Shown here: positions 1-9,032 of the stretch, piece by piece | How positions within the stretch are numbered: the first letter of the stretch is position 1 | Layout: every line of letters starts with the position of its first letter | Made by a program: the position numbers and the translations under genes | Virus record (IMG/VR): IMGVR_UViG_3300032278_000076 | Location: 1-30,832 of that record | DNA length: 30,832 bases | Source: a virus | Strand: one strand, 5' to 3' | The notes under the pieces: generated by a model | Databases searched by the model: none | Told to the model about the DNA's origin: nothing | The model's input: only the letters and a program-made list of their open reading frames with translations

Positions 1-3000
1 TGGCGTTATTACGGCTTTGCTTATTAGCTATCCAAAACTTGGTGACCCCGGAAGGACGACCTGATGGTCCTTTCGTGGCTGTCCGGTCCTTTAGCGCACG
101 GCGACCAGGCTCATCAAGGAAGATCTCAGGGGGTGGGGGTGAGTCAGGGGGTGGGGCAAACCCAATTATGGGTAGCTCCTCGCTGCGACCTGCTTCTGAA
201 GGTGGCGATGAGAGATCGGGTTGCCTCGAAGAAGTCTCAAGAGGCTCCAGATCGTAGAGATCCATCGGGCCAGCTTTGGGATCCCCATCAAGCCATTTGA
301 TGATTGGGGAGAACAGCTCCCGATCCTTCTCCATTGCATTTCTGAATGCCTGGAGAGAGTCATACCCTTCTTTCCGTGCAAACTCCTCCCCAAGACCTTT
401 GGCCTTTATCTTGGAGAACTTGACTCCCTGCTCCTTTAGTGTGATCTTGGCACGCCTACCCTTTGCTAACGTATAGACTCCAGGTCCCTTATAGAACCTA
501 TTTGAGTATTTGCGCGTCCTTATCGTCTGTGTCTTCTCTCCCTTCAGAACCTTATCGGCATGAACCGCGTTCATTGCAATCTTGCCTTTGGTCTCCCTGA
601 GGTCGAGGTCCTGGAGGCGTTGATGTCCAACTGGCTCGGTCGAGACGGTGCCGATATCAGGGGGAGTATGCTCAGACGTAGACAGGGGATCAGCAGCTGG
701 AGGCCCCTCCTTCTTTCTTAGTATTTGTGCATGCTCTCCAGGGGAAAGGCTCTGACCAGGTACATATGGCACTCCTGCGTCGACAGCATCCCATGCAGCC
801 TTAATCCTCTCTGGCTCCCTTTCAGCCTGTATCCACTCTACCTCCTCCCGCAGTTCTCTGATGGCCTTCCACCTCGCCTCGTCTGGTTTTTTCTTGTTCC
901 CCGCTACCTTTAAGTTCCTATTCAGGGTTTTTTTCCGACCCTCTCCACCAGGAGTCGTCTCATATAGGCGCGTCTTAAAAAGATCAGGTATCGCATTGAG
1001 TCTGGTTGAAATATCCTCAAAGCCTCCTTCAATAGCCGTCCCTCGCCCCTCTGCTGTCGTTTGTTCGGCACGCGGTCTCACCCCCGTAGGGATATATTTG
1101 TCCCCTGATGACGTGTCTGGAGGAGTGCCCCCGAGTTTTATGATCGGCTCATCTGCCGGAGGTGTCTGAGGTGGCTTACCGGGTTCTTCCCCCAGCCCCA
1201 GGTCGATGCGTGGTAGATCAGGTGTCTGAGGTGTCTGAGCTGCCTGAGCTGCCTGTCTTTGGCCCGCCTGCCACTCCAAAACCTGGTTCAGGACCGACTC
1301 TTCGTAGGCCTTGCGATGAAGCCCTTCCTTAACTCGGGCACTGTCTATAGCAAATCGTCCTTCCTTTGTAAGGAATTGGTAGTATCGTACCCCAGAAGTT
1401 TTTTGCTTCCTTTGCGCTGTCTCAAGTAAACGCTTGTTAGCCGCCCTGGCCGCTGGGTCCGGGTTATTCGTGATCACCTGCTCTGTGACATCTGACATCT
1501 CCCACTCAGCGTCGGGGTCATTAGCCTGGAGCGTGCGTAGTTTTTGTCCAGCATTATGTTCTTTGTGGAATCCCCACTTGGCCTCCTCTTTCCCCGTTCC
1601 TGGTGGCCGCCCCTTCTGTCTTCCCGGTTCCCGCGCTGCTCTTTCCCCTGTCGGCCTGAGCCCGCTAACAGCCGCAGCATCCTTGAACTTCTGGATCTGC
1701 TCCATCAAGGGGGAGAGCCCGAGGTCTTGACTCGGATCTACTAACGGATCAAGCTTGGCGGCAGTCCGTGTGATGTAGGCATCCCAGGTTTCAAACGCAG
1801 ACTTAGGGTCCAGGATGTGATCAAAGAGTTTGTTAGAGCCTTCCTTCCCCATGAAACGGTTGGGGTTAAAGCCCATAGTCTTTATGTAAGCAAGGAGAGA
1901 TCCTTCGACTTGTATCTCTAATGACCCAATCTTTTCTTTTTTATCATCTGACCACCGTTTATCCGGTCTCTTGCCAGCCCACCTAGGACGAGGGAACATG
2001 CTTGTGCTCGTCTTCCCAATAAACCGTTCCAGCCTTGCTTTTGCGTCAGGACTGGTATCCTCCTCCAACCGCCGCAGGATAACGGTTTTTAACTGACGTA
2101 CCCTCTCTTTGAATTCGTCCTCAAAGAACTTCTTTTGAGTATCGATCTCGCTGTTCTTATACGGTCCCCGTGAAGCATTAGCCGGCCTGCGCTGCTGAAA
2201 CTTTGCCGGCGCTTCCAGCGCAAGTTTCGCATTCTTTATCGCATTGAGATGAGCATGTATCTTCTTGTACACCTCAACAGATGTGGGCAACCTTCCTGCA
2301 CGAAGGGCGTCATTAAAAACTTCCCTCTGATTGACACGCCATCGGTAGGGTTCACCTGCGGCGTCGGCGGCATAGAGACCTAGAGGCTTATACTGAAGAC
2401 TCTTCTCGTCAATGTCCGAGGTATGAGCAGCAACAAAGGCCCTTACGGTCGGAAAGAAGTCCTGTAGGTCAGACAGCTCTTCATGTGGAGGAGGCACCTC
2501 AATGTTCTCGATTGCCTTCTCTACCTGTCGCTGCATTCCTGTCAGCTGTATTCCGACCGCACTCTCTTCAGGAAGAGGCTGATCAGGAGAAGTGTCCGGA
2601 GCAGCTTTCCGATCAAGAGGATCGGGAGGAGGGGAAAGAGAAGCATACTTCTTCTGTTCAGCTTCCCGGCGAAGAGCCAGCTTCTGAAGATAGCGATCCC
2701 GGCCAGCCCAACGAGGTTCCCGCGTGGCTCCAGGTTGAGGCACCATCTCCCCTGTCACGGGGTCAACTTCAAAGGAGCCTGGCTTCCATGGGCTTCCTCT
2801 ATGTTGACGCCGCGCACGCATCCGTATGAGTTCTTCCTCTCCCCAGGTGCGTTGTGTCGGCCCCGTCCGTCCCCCAGTCTGAGGATCAATAGAGCCTCGT
2901 GGTCGGGTTTCCTGCTGCCTGAGCTTCTGCTTATAACGAGGACCCCTCCTCTTCCACAGCGCCATCGGGACCGCCCCACCCAAAAGCGCGCCAACTCCCA

Positions 3001-3613
3001 TAGCAGGAACTACCGTTTGCCAGGGGGGTAATATCTCGCTCCCTCGCTTGCCCTCCTCAAAACGGCGGCCTCCCTCCTCCATCGTTATCCCGAGGCCTCC
3101 CTGCCCTGCACCCTTTACGGCCAGCTGTCCTGCAACACCCTTCAGGCCCTTGACCCCTCGTGCGATGGGTGGAGGCAACGCACTCCAAGCTCCTGCGCCA
3201 AGAGCTTGCCACTTGCTGGGGTCTTCCACCCCCCGCATCTTCTGTGCCTTCAAACTTGAAAGGTATCCGGCCACACCGCCCGCGATTGGTCCGGTGATAG
3301 GCGCAAAGGGACCACCCAGGGCTGCACCACCCCAGTAGGCAGCTGCCGGAAGAACTGTCTCTAGCGCTGCCGAGCCAAGAACGTTCCTTCCTTCTGGGTC
3401 AGGAGGAGGTGCTCCTCCTTCAACAGAGGGAGAGGGAGCCTCCCTATTCTGTGATGCGATCAGGAGGTTCAGACCATCCTGCGGAGGAGGCTGTAATTCA
3501 GGCCTTACAGACTCCTGCTGTGATTCAGGCTGCTCAGGCCTACGACCATTTCTAGCACGAAGTCGCCTTAAGAAATCCTCCTGCTCTTGGGCGTATCTGT
3601 CTTCTTGTGCCAT
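1..3613 (-). CDS. Giant internal virion / DNA-ejection protein with ASCH-like domain (3' end outside window)
   Basis: I translated this frame codon by codon from ATG 3613 to base 1. It stays open for 1204 residues and leaves the window, so its C-terminus is missing. An AGGA six bases before the ATG and a 12-base gap after the preceding stop support the start. Residues 85-120 and 200-220 are Gly/Ala-rich hydrophobic segments that could insert in membranes. Much of the rest is charged, with Pro-rich linkers (330-350, 785-835, 1150-1165). Residues about 1010-1095 resemble an ASCH domain (YqfB/activating-signal-cointegrator superfamily): a VLKGEKTQTIR motif at 1022-1032, then strands, then FARKEGYDSLQAF near 1078-1090. 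ASCH domains bind RNA or modified nucleosides, and some are amidohydrolases. Its place last in the tail block, after a transglycosylase protein, matches T7 gp16, so ejection into the host is inferred. The 600-residue middle is unrecognised. Confidence 0.85.
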   Translation of the reverse strand, partial: MAQEDRYAQEQEDFLRRLRARNGRRPEQPESQQESVRPELQPPPQDGLNLLIASQNREAPSPSVEGGAPPPDPEGRNVLGSAALETVLPAAAYWGGAALGGPFAPITGPIAGGVAGYLSSLKAQKMRGVEDPSKWQALGAGAWSALPPPIARGVKGLKGVAGQLAVKGAGQGGLGITMEEGGRRFEEGKRGSEILPPWQTVVPAMGVGALLGGAVPMALWKRRGPRYKQKLRQQETRPRGSIDPQTGGRTGPTQRTWGEEELIRMRARRQHRGSPWKPGSFEVDPVTGEMVPQPGATREPRWAGRDRYLQKLALRREAEQKKYASLSPPPDPLDRKAAPDTSPDQPLPEESAVGIQLTGMQRQVEKAIENIEVPPPHEELSDLQDFFPTVRAFVAAHTSDIDEKSLQYKPLGLYAADAAGEPYRWRVNQREVFNDALRAGRLPTSVEVYKKIHAHLNAIKNAKLALEAPAKFQQRRPANASRGPYKNSEIDTQKKFFEDEFKERVRQLKTVILRRLEEDTSPDAKARLERFIGKTSTSMFPRPRWAGKRPDKRWSDDKKEKIGSLEIQVEGSLLAYIKTMGFNPNRFMGKEGSNKLFDHILDPKSAFETWDAYITRTAAKLDPLVDPSQDLGLSPLMEQIQKFKDAAAVSGLRPTGERAAREPGRQKGRPPGTGKEEAKWGFHKEHNAGQKLRTLQANDPDAEWEMSDVTEQVITNNPDPAARAANKRLLETAQRKQKTSGVRYYQFLTKEGRFAIDSARVKEGLHRKAYEESVLNQVLEWQAGQRQAAQAAQTPQTPDLPRIDLGLGEEPGKPPQTPPADEPIIKLGGTPPDTSSGDKYIPTGVRPRAEQTTAEGRGTAIEGGFEDISTRLNAIPDLFKTRLYETTPGGEGRKKTLNRNLKVAGNKKKPDEARWKAIRELREEVEWIQAEREPERIKAAWDAVDAGVPYVPGQSLSPGEHAQILRKKEGPPAADPLSTSEHTPPDIGTVSTEPVGHQRLQDLDLRETKGKIAMNAVHADKVLKGEKTQTIRTRKYSNRFYKGPGVYTLAKGRRAKITLKEQGVKFSKIKAKGLGEEFARKEGYDSLQAFRNAMEKDRELFSPIIKWLDGDPKAGPMDLYDLEPLETSSRQPDLSSPPSEAGRSEELPIIGFAPPPDSPPPPEIFLDEPGRRALKDRTATKGPSGRPSGVTKFWIANKQSRNNA
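1220..1255. repeat. Short 9-bp tandem repeats in the giant protein gene
   Basis: Four 9-base units lie head to tail: aggtgtctg twice, then agctgcctg twice. In the minus-strand frame they encode two Gln-Ala-Ala units followed by two Gln-Thr-Pro units (residues about 787-798), inside a low-complexity linker. A related PQTPP stretch follows about 20 residues later. It looks like a slippage-prone linker, not a separate element. Confidence 0.7.
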
Positions 3614-3625
3614 GCTCTATCCTAT

Positions 3626-6253
3626 CTACGTATTCATCAGCATCGAATCTAGATTAAGAGGAGTGCTAACCCCAGGTGTACCAAGATTGAAGCTGAGGTT
3701 ACGGCGTGAGGGAGCAGCAAGTGATTCCAGTTTCTCTATATCAAGCATTTCAGTCTGCACCAATTGAAGGACCCCCTCCGGGCTCAGCCATTCTTCAAAT
3801 GTCCCATCAAGGAGACCCTCGTCTATTCCTCTTTTAATCAATGAGTTGAGATACTCCGCCACTTCTGAGTTCTCCATGAGGCTCCTAACCTGCTCCTCTG
3901 AAGGAGGAGGGGAACCTCCTGAAGGAGAACCCCCCCGGTTGACATTTGCTTCAGAGCGACTTCCTACCATGGGAAGAGGCGTGTCACTGAATCCCTGCAT
4001 GCTTCTGACATAATTGGCTAGTGTAGTAACCCTTTTACGTATATTTTCATCGCGCATCCAGCCGAAACCCTCCTCCGACATAGGGTTGGTGTTCCAATTC
4101 GGGCGAGGAGCCTGACCAAGGAAGAGATTCCTTATCCCATCCTTCTCATTCGGGTATCTCTGCTCCAGCCAAGGATCAAAGACACCCAAGCTCGCGTTTT
4201 GCCGAAGGGTATCCCACTGCGTAATTGCTTCGTCTGCAATCCGTGCGCTTGTATAGAGGTTCCGAGGAGTGTAGGTCACCCCATCGGTATCCTGCAGAGG
4301 CTCCCTCTCCATGTCAGCGAACTGCATGCCGAGCATCGTTTCGTTCATCTGCTCATCGGCACCTTCAAGCCTCTCCCCGGCACTTCCTATTATAGAGTCA
4401 GCCACCGCTTTCATCTGGGCTTGTTGAGGCTGTTGATTTTCCGTTGTTACCGGTGACTCCACGCCAGGTATGCTGGCCCCCGGCGGGAGTGGCGAATAAG
4501 ATTGAGTATCTGAATGCCACATAACGAGGCTGCCGTCACCCAGTCGCATTGGCCTTCCAGCCCTTCGCGCCCGGTTGCGCGACATCACGGTATCTAGTAG
4601 CTGCCACCCAGGAGGAATGGTAGTTGGATCAAAGTTATGGTCCAGACGGCGGCCATTTATATCCGTGTAGAAGACCCCCGACTTCGTCTCATCCCCAGGA
4701 TCACCCCAAATCTCACCTTTCTCAGTGTCAATATGTGACCCTTGACCCCCTACAGGGATCCCTGCCATAGCAGATAGGATGGAGTATGGGACGGATGGAA
4801 ACTGATCAGCCAGCGTCTTGAGTGAACTAGCCGTCAATCTTAGCCGCTCTGTCTGCAGCTCTGCCTGCAGCCCTGCCTGTTCCTCAAAGGGGACGATGAT
4901 AGAGGAACCAGAAGGCCTCCCCATGAAACGCTTCACCTTACTCACATAGTTTTGTGTCTCTGGAAATGGAACATCCGCGCCATATCTGTCTACTCTTCCA
5001 GGACCAGCATTATAGGCAGCAAGGACCTTATTCCAGTCACCATACTTATCAAACAGCCGACTTAAATACTTAACGCCCCCTAGAATGTTCTCCCGTATGT
5101 CAAAAGGATCGTCGACTCCCATATCCCGCGCCGTGTCCGGCATCAACTGCATCAAGCCTTGGGCACCTGCTGGGGATACCGCATTTGGATCACCTGAGGA
5201 CTCAGCCTGAATAACAGCCCGGATCATGTCAATGGGTACATCTGGATACTGAGCTGCTGCTTGTGACGCAGCAACCTGAATCTCTGGGGAGAGTGGTGGG
5301 CCCAGTGGCACGCTAGGTCGACTGGAAGGGACGAGGCTTTCGGGAGGCTCCTCACCTTGAGGCAAGCCAGGAACCGCATGCAGACGGTGCTCCCGTACAG
5401 GGCCTGTCTCTGCAAGTCCATCCTGTTGATAGCGCAAGGAATCTGGACCAACCCAGCCTGTGGGCTCTGAAGTAGTGATATGAGGAGAGAGTAGCCCGGA
5501 CCCAGGAACGATATTTGCTAAGCTAGTTCCCCTAAACTGATGGGGCTGAAAGTCATAGGGAGATTGGAGGGCACCCGGATCAGGCTGCCGTCTTGGATAA
5601 GGCTGCCGTGACCGAGCAGACTGTTCCAAGGATAAAGGGGGACTGCCAGAGCCAGATTGTGTTACTGTCCGCGCGTTCTGAAGATGTACATTTGGACCTG
5701 GGTGGGGCGGCTCCGTAAGCTGCATGCCGGGTTGCGGCCCGGTGATCTGTGGAGGTGGATTGATACCTCGCATAACTTGTGCAGCATTTCCCGCCGCATC
5801 CGCTATCCTCTGTTCAGCTTTGGTTCTTTGAGTAGGAGTCTCTGGTGCCACACCATTCGGTTCTGGAGGTGTTACTGGAAGACCAAGACTGTTGGCTTCG
5901 TTTACTACTCTGTCCATACCCCCCGGCTGAGAATTCATCTCAATCTCTCCTGAGATAAGCTTCCTCAGGAAGTTGAGTTTGGGCTCTTCAAAATTTAGAC
6001 TCCTGACCTTCTTCTTTGGTGACTCTGCCAGAGAGTAATAATCTCCTATCGCCTCTGTAAGGTATTGTGGATCATAAGGGCCATAAGGGTTGTCCTGCAT
6101 CGACTGAATGATGTGGCCCAGGTTCTCCCTCTTTATCGCGAAGTCCTTCTCTGCCCTCTCACGATTCTCCTTTATGGTCTGTTGAACATGCGTATCCACA
6201 CCTTCAAGCAGCCCCCCAAGGAGCCCCTTCATCGAACTACCTGACATAGCCAT
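3626..6253 (-). CDS. Internal virion protein with SLT lytic transglycosylase domain
   Basis: An 875-residue protein. Residues about 325-446 form a Slt70-type lytic transglycosylase domain. The catalytic Glu is E351 in QAESSGDPNAVS, followed by the GAQGLMQLMP motif, a GGVKYLSRL helix, AAYNAGPGRV at 412-421, and TQNYVSKV. Such domains cleave the MurNAc-GlcNAc bond of peptidoglycan with formation of 1,6-anhydroMurNAc. In podoviruses they open the cell wall locally while DNA is ejected. Residues 1-110 are charged and helical, 125-320 are Pro/Gln-rich and probably disordered, and the C-terminal 400 residues are unrecognised. AAGGA six bases before the ATG supports the start. It lies between the gp14-like gene and the giant gene. 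In T7 the transglycosylase is at the N-terminus of gp16, so here the domain sits one gene earlier and mid-protein. A separate endolysin is unlikely given the length and context. Confidence 0.92.
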   Translation of the reverse strand: MAMSGSSMKGLLGGLLEGVDTHVQQTIKENRERAEKDFAIKRENLGHIIQSMQDNPYGPYDPQYLTEAIGDYYSLAESPKKKVRSLNFEEPKLNFLRKLISGEIEMNSQPGGMDRVVNEANSLGLPVTPPEPNGVAPETPTQRTKAEQRIADAAGNAAQVMRGINPPPQITGPQPGMQLTEPPHPGPNVHLQNARTVTQSGSGSPPLSLEQSARSRQPYPRRQPDPGALQSPYDFQPHQFRGTSLANIVPGSGLLSPHITTSEPTGWVGPDSLRYQQDGLAETGPVREHRLHAVPGLPQGEEPPESLVPSSRPSVPLGPPLSPEIQVAASQAAAQYPDVPIDMIRAVIQAESSGDPNAVSPAGAQGLMQLMPDTARDMGVDDPFDIRENILGGVKYLSRLFDKYGDWNKVLAAYNAGPGRVDRYGADVPFPETQNYVSKVKRFMGRPSGSSIIVPFEEQAGLQAELQTERLRLTASSLKTLADQFPSVPYSILSAMAGIPVGGQGSHIDTEKGEIWGDPGDETKSGVFYTDINGRRLDHNFDPTTIPPGWQLLDTVMSRNRARRAGRPMRLGDGSLVMWHSDTQSYSPLPPGASIPGVESPVTTENQQPQQAQMKAVADSIIGSAGERLEGADEQMNETMLGMQFADMEREPLQDTDGVTYTPRNLYTSARIADEAITQWDTLRQNASLGVFDPWLEQRYPNEKDGIRNLFLGQAPRPNWNTNPMSEEGFGWMRDENIRKRVTTLANYVRSMQGFSDTPLPMVGSRSEANVNRGGSPSGGSPPPSEEQVRSLMENSEVAEYLNSLIKRGIDEGLLDGTFEEWLSPEGVLQLVQTEMLDIEKLESLAAPSRRNLSFNLGTPGVSTPLNLDSMLMNT

Positions 6254-6284
6254 GCTGCGTCCTTATCCCCTATAATCAGTCTCG

Positions 6285-7151
6285 TTACCAGCCCTGCCGT
6301 CCGTCCCACCCATCAGTGCGACGATCACGGCGGGTGAGCGAGGGATATCCACGGACGTTGGGATTGAGACCAAACATCTGATAGCTAGGTATCGGCCTTT
6401 GCTGAAGTGTTTGTCGAGGTTCGCGTGACCCTGGATCACCTCCGGTCAGCCCGATGATCTGCCGGCCTACCTCAGACCCACCCCCTGTGAAGTAGGCTGC
6501 TGCAATGCGTGCCCCCCATCTCCCGATATTCTGAAAGAATGATTGGTTCGTATCTTCAGCCGCTCGCTCATCCCTGACCGCTTGATTGGTCAAGTAGCCT
6601 AGTTGGTTCCACTGATTCCCGGCGATGTTCGCAAAGTTAGCCGCAGACTGTTGCCCTTCTAATCCCAGTGACGCTAGTGCAGAAGCAGCAGCCCCAGGAG
6701 CCCCCGCGAACATGGTATTGATGTCGCTCATCATTCGACGCTTATTCTCTTCCTTCGCAATCAGGGCCGCAGGGTTCCGTCCATAGTTGCCACCCCCCGT
6801 CATACTAGAGCCAACCTCCCTAATCTTTGTGACGGCTGGACTGAGGGCTTGCTGCATTGATGCCCCACCCTTCAGTAAGTCATTGTAGAAGCCTAGTGCT
6901 TTCCCATACGCAGGGTTTGCCATGTTGAAGATGTTACGCCCAGCATCCCCTGCAGCCTGAGCAAGATTGCTAGACCCGCCTACTACACCACGCCGTGCCT
7001 CCCGATATCCTTCGGATCCTCTGAGCTTATTGGGATTGAACGGATCTCTCCTCCCAGTTACGCTCGATCCATAACCTGCACGGTTTTGGGCTGAGGGTTT
7101 ATTCCGACTTCCATGAGCCTTATTCGAGTGTGGATCACTCTGACTTAGCAT
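6285..7151 (-). CDS. Internal core protein, T7 gp14-like by position and composition
   Basis: A 288-residue protein if started at ATG 7151, overlapping the GNAT gene by 17 bases. A longer reading from GTG 7181 has no visible ribosome binding site, and even the chosen start has only a weak AGGA 12 bases upstream. The sequence is Gly/Ala/Asn/Gln-rich, with an Arg/Asn-rich N-terminus, an Ala-rich helical middle containing FAGAPGAAASALASLGL and IAGNQWNQLG, and an Arg-rich C-terminus. There are no Cys residues and no clear enzyme motif. Small Ala/Gly/Gln-rich proteins in this position (after the nozzle block, before the transglycosylase protein) are usually internal core or ejection proteins like T7 gp14, which forms the outer-membrane part of the ejection channel. 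Function is assigned from context and composition only. Confidence 0.72.
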   Translation of the reverse strand: MLSQSDPHSNKAHGSRNKPSAQNRAGYGSSVTGRRDPFNPNKLRGSEGYREARRGVVGGSSNLAQAAGDAGRNIFNMANPAYGKALGFYNDLLKGGASMQQALSPAVTKIREVGSSMTGGGNYGRNPAALIAKEENKRRMMSDINTMFAGAPGAAASALASLGLEGQQSAANFANIAGNQWNQLGYLTNQAVRDERAAEDTNQSFFQNIGRWGARIAAAYFTGGGSEVGRQIIGLTGGDPGSREPRQTLQQRPIPSYQMFGLNPNVRGYPSLTRRDRRTDGWDGRQGW

Positions 7152-7506
7152 GATATACGTAGGTCCTATCCGGTAATTCACGGAACCCGAGGCGGGAGAG
7201 ATAGCCCGCTACAGGAGCCTGCTCCGTGAGACAGAATGCCTTTACAATGCTGCAACTGTCAAGAAACTGACGTATCCGCCGCCACAACCTCCGTGGCACC
7301 AGACCCCCTCGATGATCTTCCCGAATCCAGACTGGATCTATATGGTAGGCTTGCAACACCATCCAGAACGCGATGATGTCACCCTTGTGGTCTTCTGCTA
7401 CGAAGATGACCCCCTCCCCTGAGTATGGCAGACTCTTGAGCCACTTATCTGGGAGGTCCAACAGACGGGGCCACTCCTCCTCCGGTAGTTGTCGGACAGT
7501 ACTCAT
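7135..7506 (-). CDS. GNAT-like protein, possible T7 gp13 counterpart
   Basis: A 123-residue protein. Its ATG overlaps the stop of the glycosidase-like gene in an ATGA junction, and AGGGA lies seven bases upstream. The pattern fits a compact GNAT acetyltransferase fold: the GVIFVAEDHKGDIIAFWMV strand pair, then VWIREDHRGG followed by a basic helix (LVPRRLWRRIRQFL) where the acetyl-CoA pyrophosphate loop normally lies, then AGYLSRLGFREL near the end, which resembles the terminal 'YxxxGF' GNAT motif. Related small GNAT-like proteins occur in the T7 gp13 position, just before the gp14-type protein, where they are virion components of unclear catalytic status. That position matches here. Whether it acetylates anything cannot be seen. 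Confidence 0.72.
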   Translation of the reverse strand: MSTVRQLPEEEWPRLLDLPDKWLKSLPYSGEGVIFVAEDHKGDIIAFWMVLQAYHIDPVWIREDHRGGLVPRRLWRRIRQFLDSCSIVKAFCLTEQAPVAGYLSRLGFRELPDRTYVYHAKSE

Positions 7507-9032
7507 ATAGCATTCCCTAGAAGAAGATACCCTCGTGTCCCACTAGGAAAATTCAGGGATGTGTGATCACCCTTGCTCAGATCAAACGTATCGAACTTCA
7601 CCACATACGGGGGCTCATTCGTGAATCGATAGGCAATACCCTTCCATCGCCGCTTCATCGATCTGATCCCTGTATCGAAGACGCCGACCTTACGATAGGC
7701 AATTGCAGCAATTCTGCCACTTCCCTGCTGGAAACTGGTCCGCTGCTCAATGAGAGGGCCTTGCGCTAAGTCATGCGCGATCAACTCTGCTTTTGGGTGG
7801 ACTCCTGGAATCGGCCAGTTAGGTTCTGACCTGATGGCTGGAAGCCATGTCATCAGATCATTCGGGAGCTTTGCCACTGCTGCCGGAACAGCGTAGAAGC
7901 CAGCATCCTTAGAGAACGTACTATTCCAGCGAACCGCATTCTTGAGGGTCACTGAATAGGCCTGATCATGGAGGAGTGCCTGTAGCGCCATCAGGGTCAT
8001 GCCCTGCTCATCCATCTCCTCAGGACTATCTGTACCACTCGTCCCTGCACCTGGGGGTTCATCCTGCCAGACTGCCTTTCCAGGCCAGAGTTCGCCCGCA
8101 GCACGGATAACTCTGATAGCGAACAGTTTGTTGTAGAGATCATTTCCCCGATGCCCATGGGCCATTGCAATGGGGACACCCGCTGACGTCCTTGCTAGCT
8201 CGCCTTCGTCTTCCGCCACTAGCGGGCTGGATAGGGCGGAGAGCATAGTCGTCCCTGCCTTTGAGAAGAAGGTGTTCAGGAGAGGCAGGAGCCCCTCGAA
8301 GTCATCTGTAAAGCCATTCAGGTCAGATTCATTGACGACCTCGAAGACGGCGATAGTCTCAACACCAACGGCACAGGCGATCTCGCCAATCCTGGTGAAG
8401 TGCTCTGTGCGCTGGTCCGAGCTATAGGCTTCCAGGTCACCACGAGACCAATTAACGAGGAGCCCGATCTCCTTACAGTATGCGAGGAAGTCCTCAAGCT
8501 TCTCATAATACCGTTCTGTCTTGGCAACATCCGGCACGTCGATAGGGTTGACCTCTCGGCCCTCCCAGAACGGCTGCACGTTCAAGATATCCAGGAACCG
8601 GATCCCAGTGTAGCCTGCTGCCTTGATCGCTTTTAGCTCCTCCTCAACCTGACTTCTATCCCGAGTGTAGCGGGAGAAGGCCTCCATATAGTGACACATG
8701 ATCGGGAGGATTGGCTGCCCATCCCGCAGAAACGCGGCCCAGTCAGCCCCGGTCCTGGTGAACTTCTCCGTGATGAGCTGTGACTCATGTATCCTCGTAG
8801 TGGGACGACACCTCCCCGGTTTTACGTCATCTACTCGACTACGGCGAGTCGGATCTTGTCGGAGGAGGGCCGGGATGTCCTCTATGGCCCGAGCCCCGGC
8901 TATCAAGGCGGCTTGCTCCTCTCCAATCCCGTCATGGAGAGTCGCCGCACGATCCCACAATAGCCGCGCTGATGCCTGCACCGCTGGGTCGTCCACCAGG
9001 GGAAGATGGGGAAAGGGACGATGCTTAGCCAC
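7503..9032 (-). CDS. Virion-associated glycoside hydrolase-like protein (clan GH-A TIM barrel)
   Basis: A 509-residue protein starting at GTG 9032, eight bases inside the preceding gene. Residues 1-40 form a short module (PFPHLPLVDDP, then ARLLWDR) that is also present in the neighbouring 67-residue protein and probably attaches to the tail. Residues about 90-340 read as a (beta/alpha)8 barrel: GYTGIRFLDIL at 140-150 is an early strand, FEVVNESD at 230-237 gives the Asn-Glu pair (N234, E235) typical of the acid/base on strand 4 of clan GH-A, and VWQDEPPG at 321-328 gives a candidate nucleophile E325 on strand 7. The C-terminal 100 residues are beta-rich. The likely role is degradation or recognition of a surface polysaccharide during adsorption. 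The substrate is unknown, and a carbohydrate-binding protein that lost activity is possible. Confidence 0.72.
   Translation of the reverse strand: MAKHRPFPHLPLVDDPAVQASARLLWDRAATLHDGIGEEQAALIAGARAIEDIPALLRQDPTRRSRVDDVKPGRCRPTTRIHESQLITEKFTRTGADWAAFLRDGQPILPIMCHYMEAFSRYTRDRSQVEEELKAIKAAGYTGIRFLDILNVQPFWEGREVNPIDVPDVAKTERYYEKLEDFLAYCKEIGLLVNWSRGDLEAYSSDQRTEHFTRIGEIACAVGVETIAVFEVVNESDLNGFTDDFEGLLPLLNTFFSKAGTTMLSALSSPLVAEDEGELARTSAGVPIAMAHGHRGNDLYNKLFAIRVIRAAGELWPGKAVWQDEPPGAGTSGTDSPEEMDEQGMTLMALQALLHDQAYSVTLKNAVRWNSTFSKDAGFYAVPAAVAKLPNDLMTWLPAIRSEPNWPIPGVHPKAELIAHDLAQGPLIEQRTSFQQGSGRIAAIAYRKVGVFDTGIRSMKRRWKGIAYRFTNEPPYVVKFDTFDLSKGDHTSLNFPSGTRGYLLLGNAI

Noticed and set aside
927-939. Run of seven T (AAAAAAA on the coding strand) as a programmed frameshift site in the giant gene
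   Set aside because: The coding frame stays open through the run, and the phase does not match a classic X XXY YYZ heptamer. No shifted product is needed to explain the gene.
1561-1620. GRPPGTGKEE in the giant protein as a Walker A motif
   Set aside because: GK is followed by Glu and not Ser or Thr, no Walker B follows, and the surrounding sequence is a charged Pro/Gly-rich linker.
2483-3031. Plus-strand frame of 182 residues, and other plus-strand frames between 39 and 3338
   Set aside because: All are antisense to the continuous 1204-codon minus-strand frame. They have low-complexity Arg/Ser/Pro content and no gene context.
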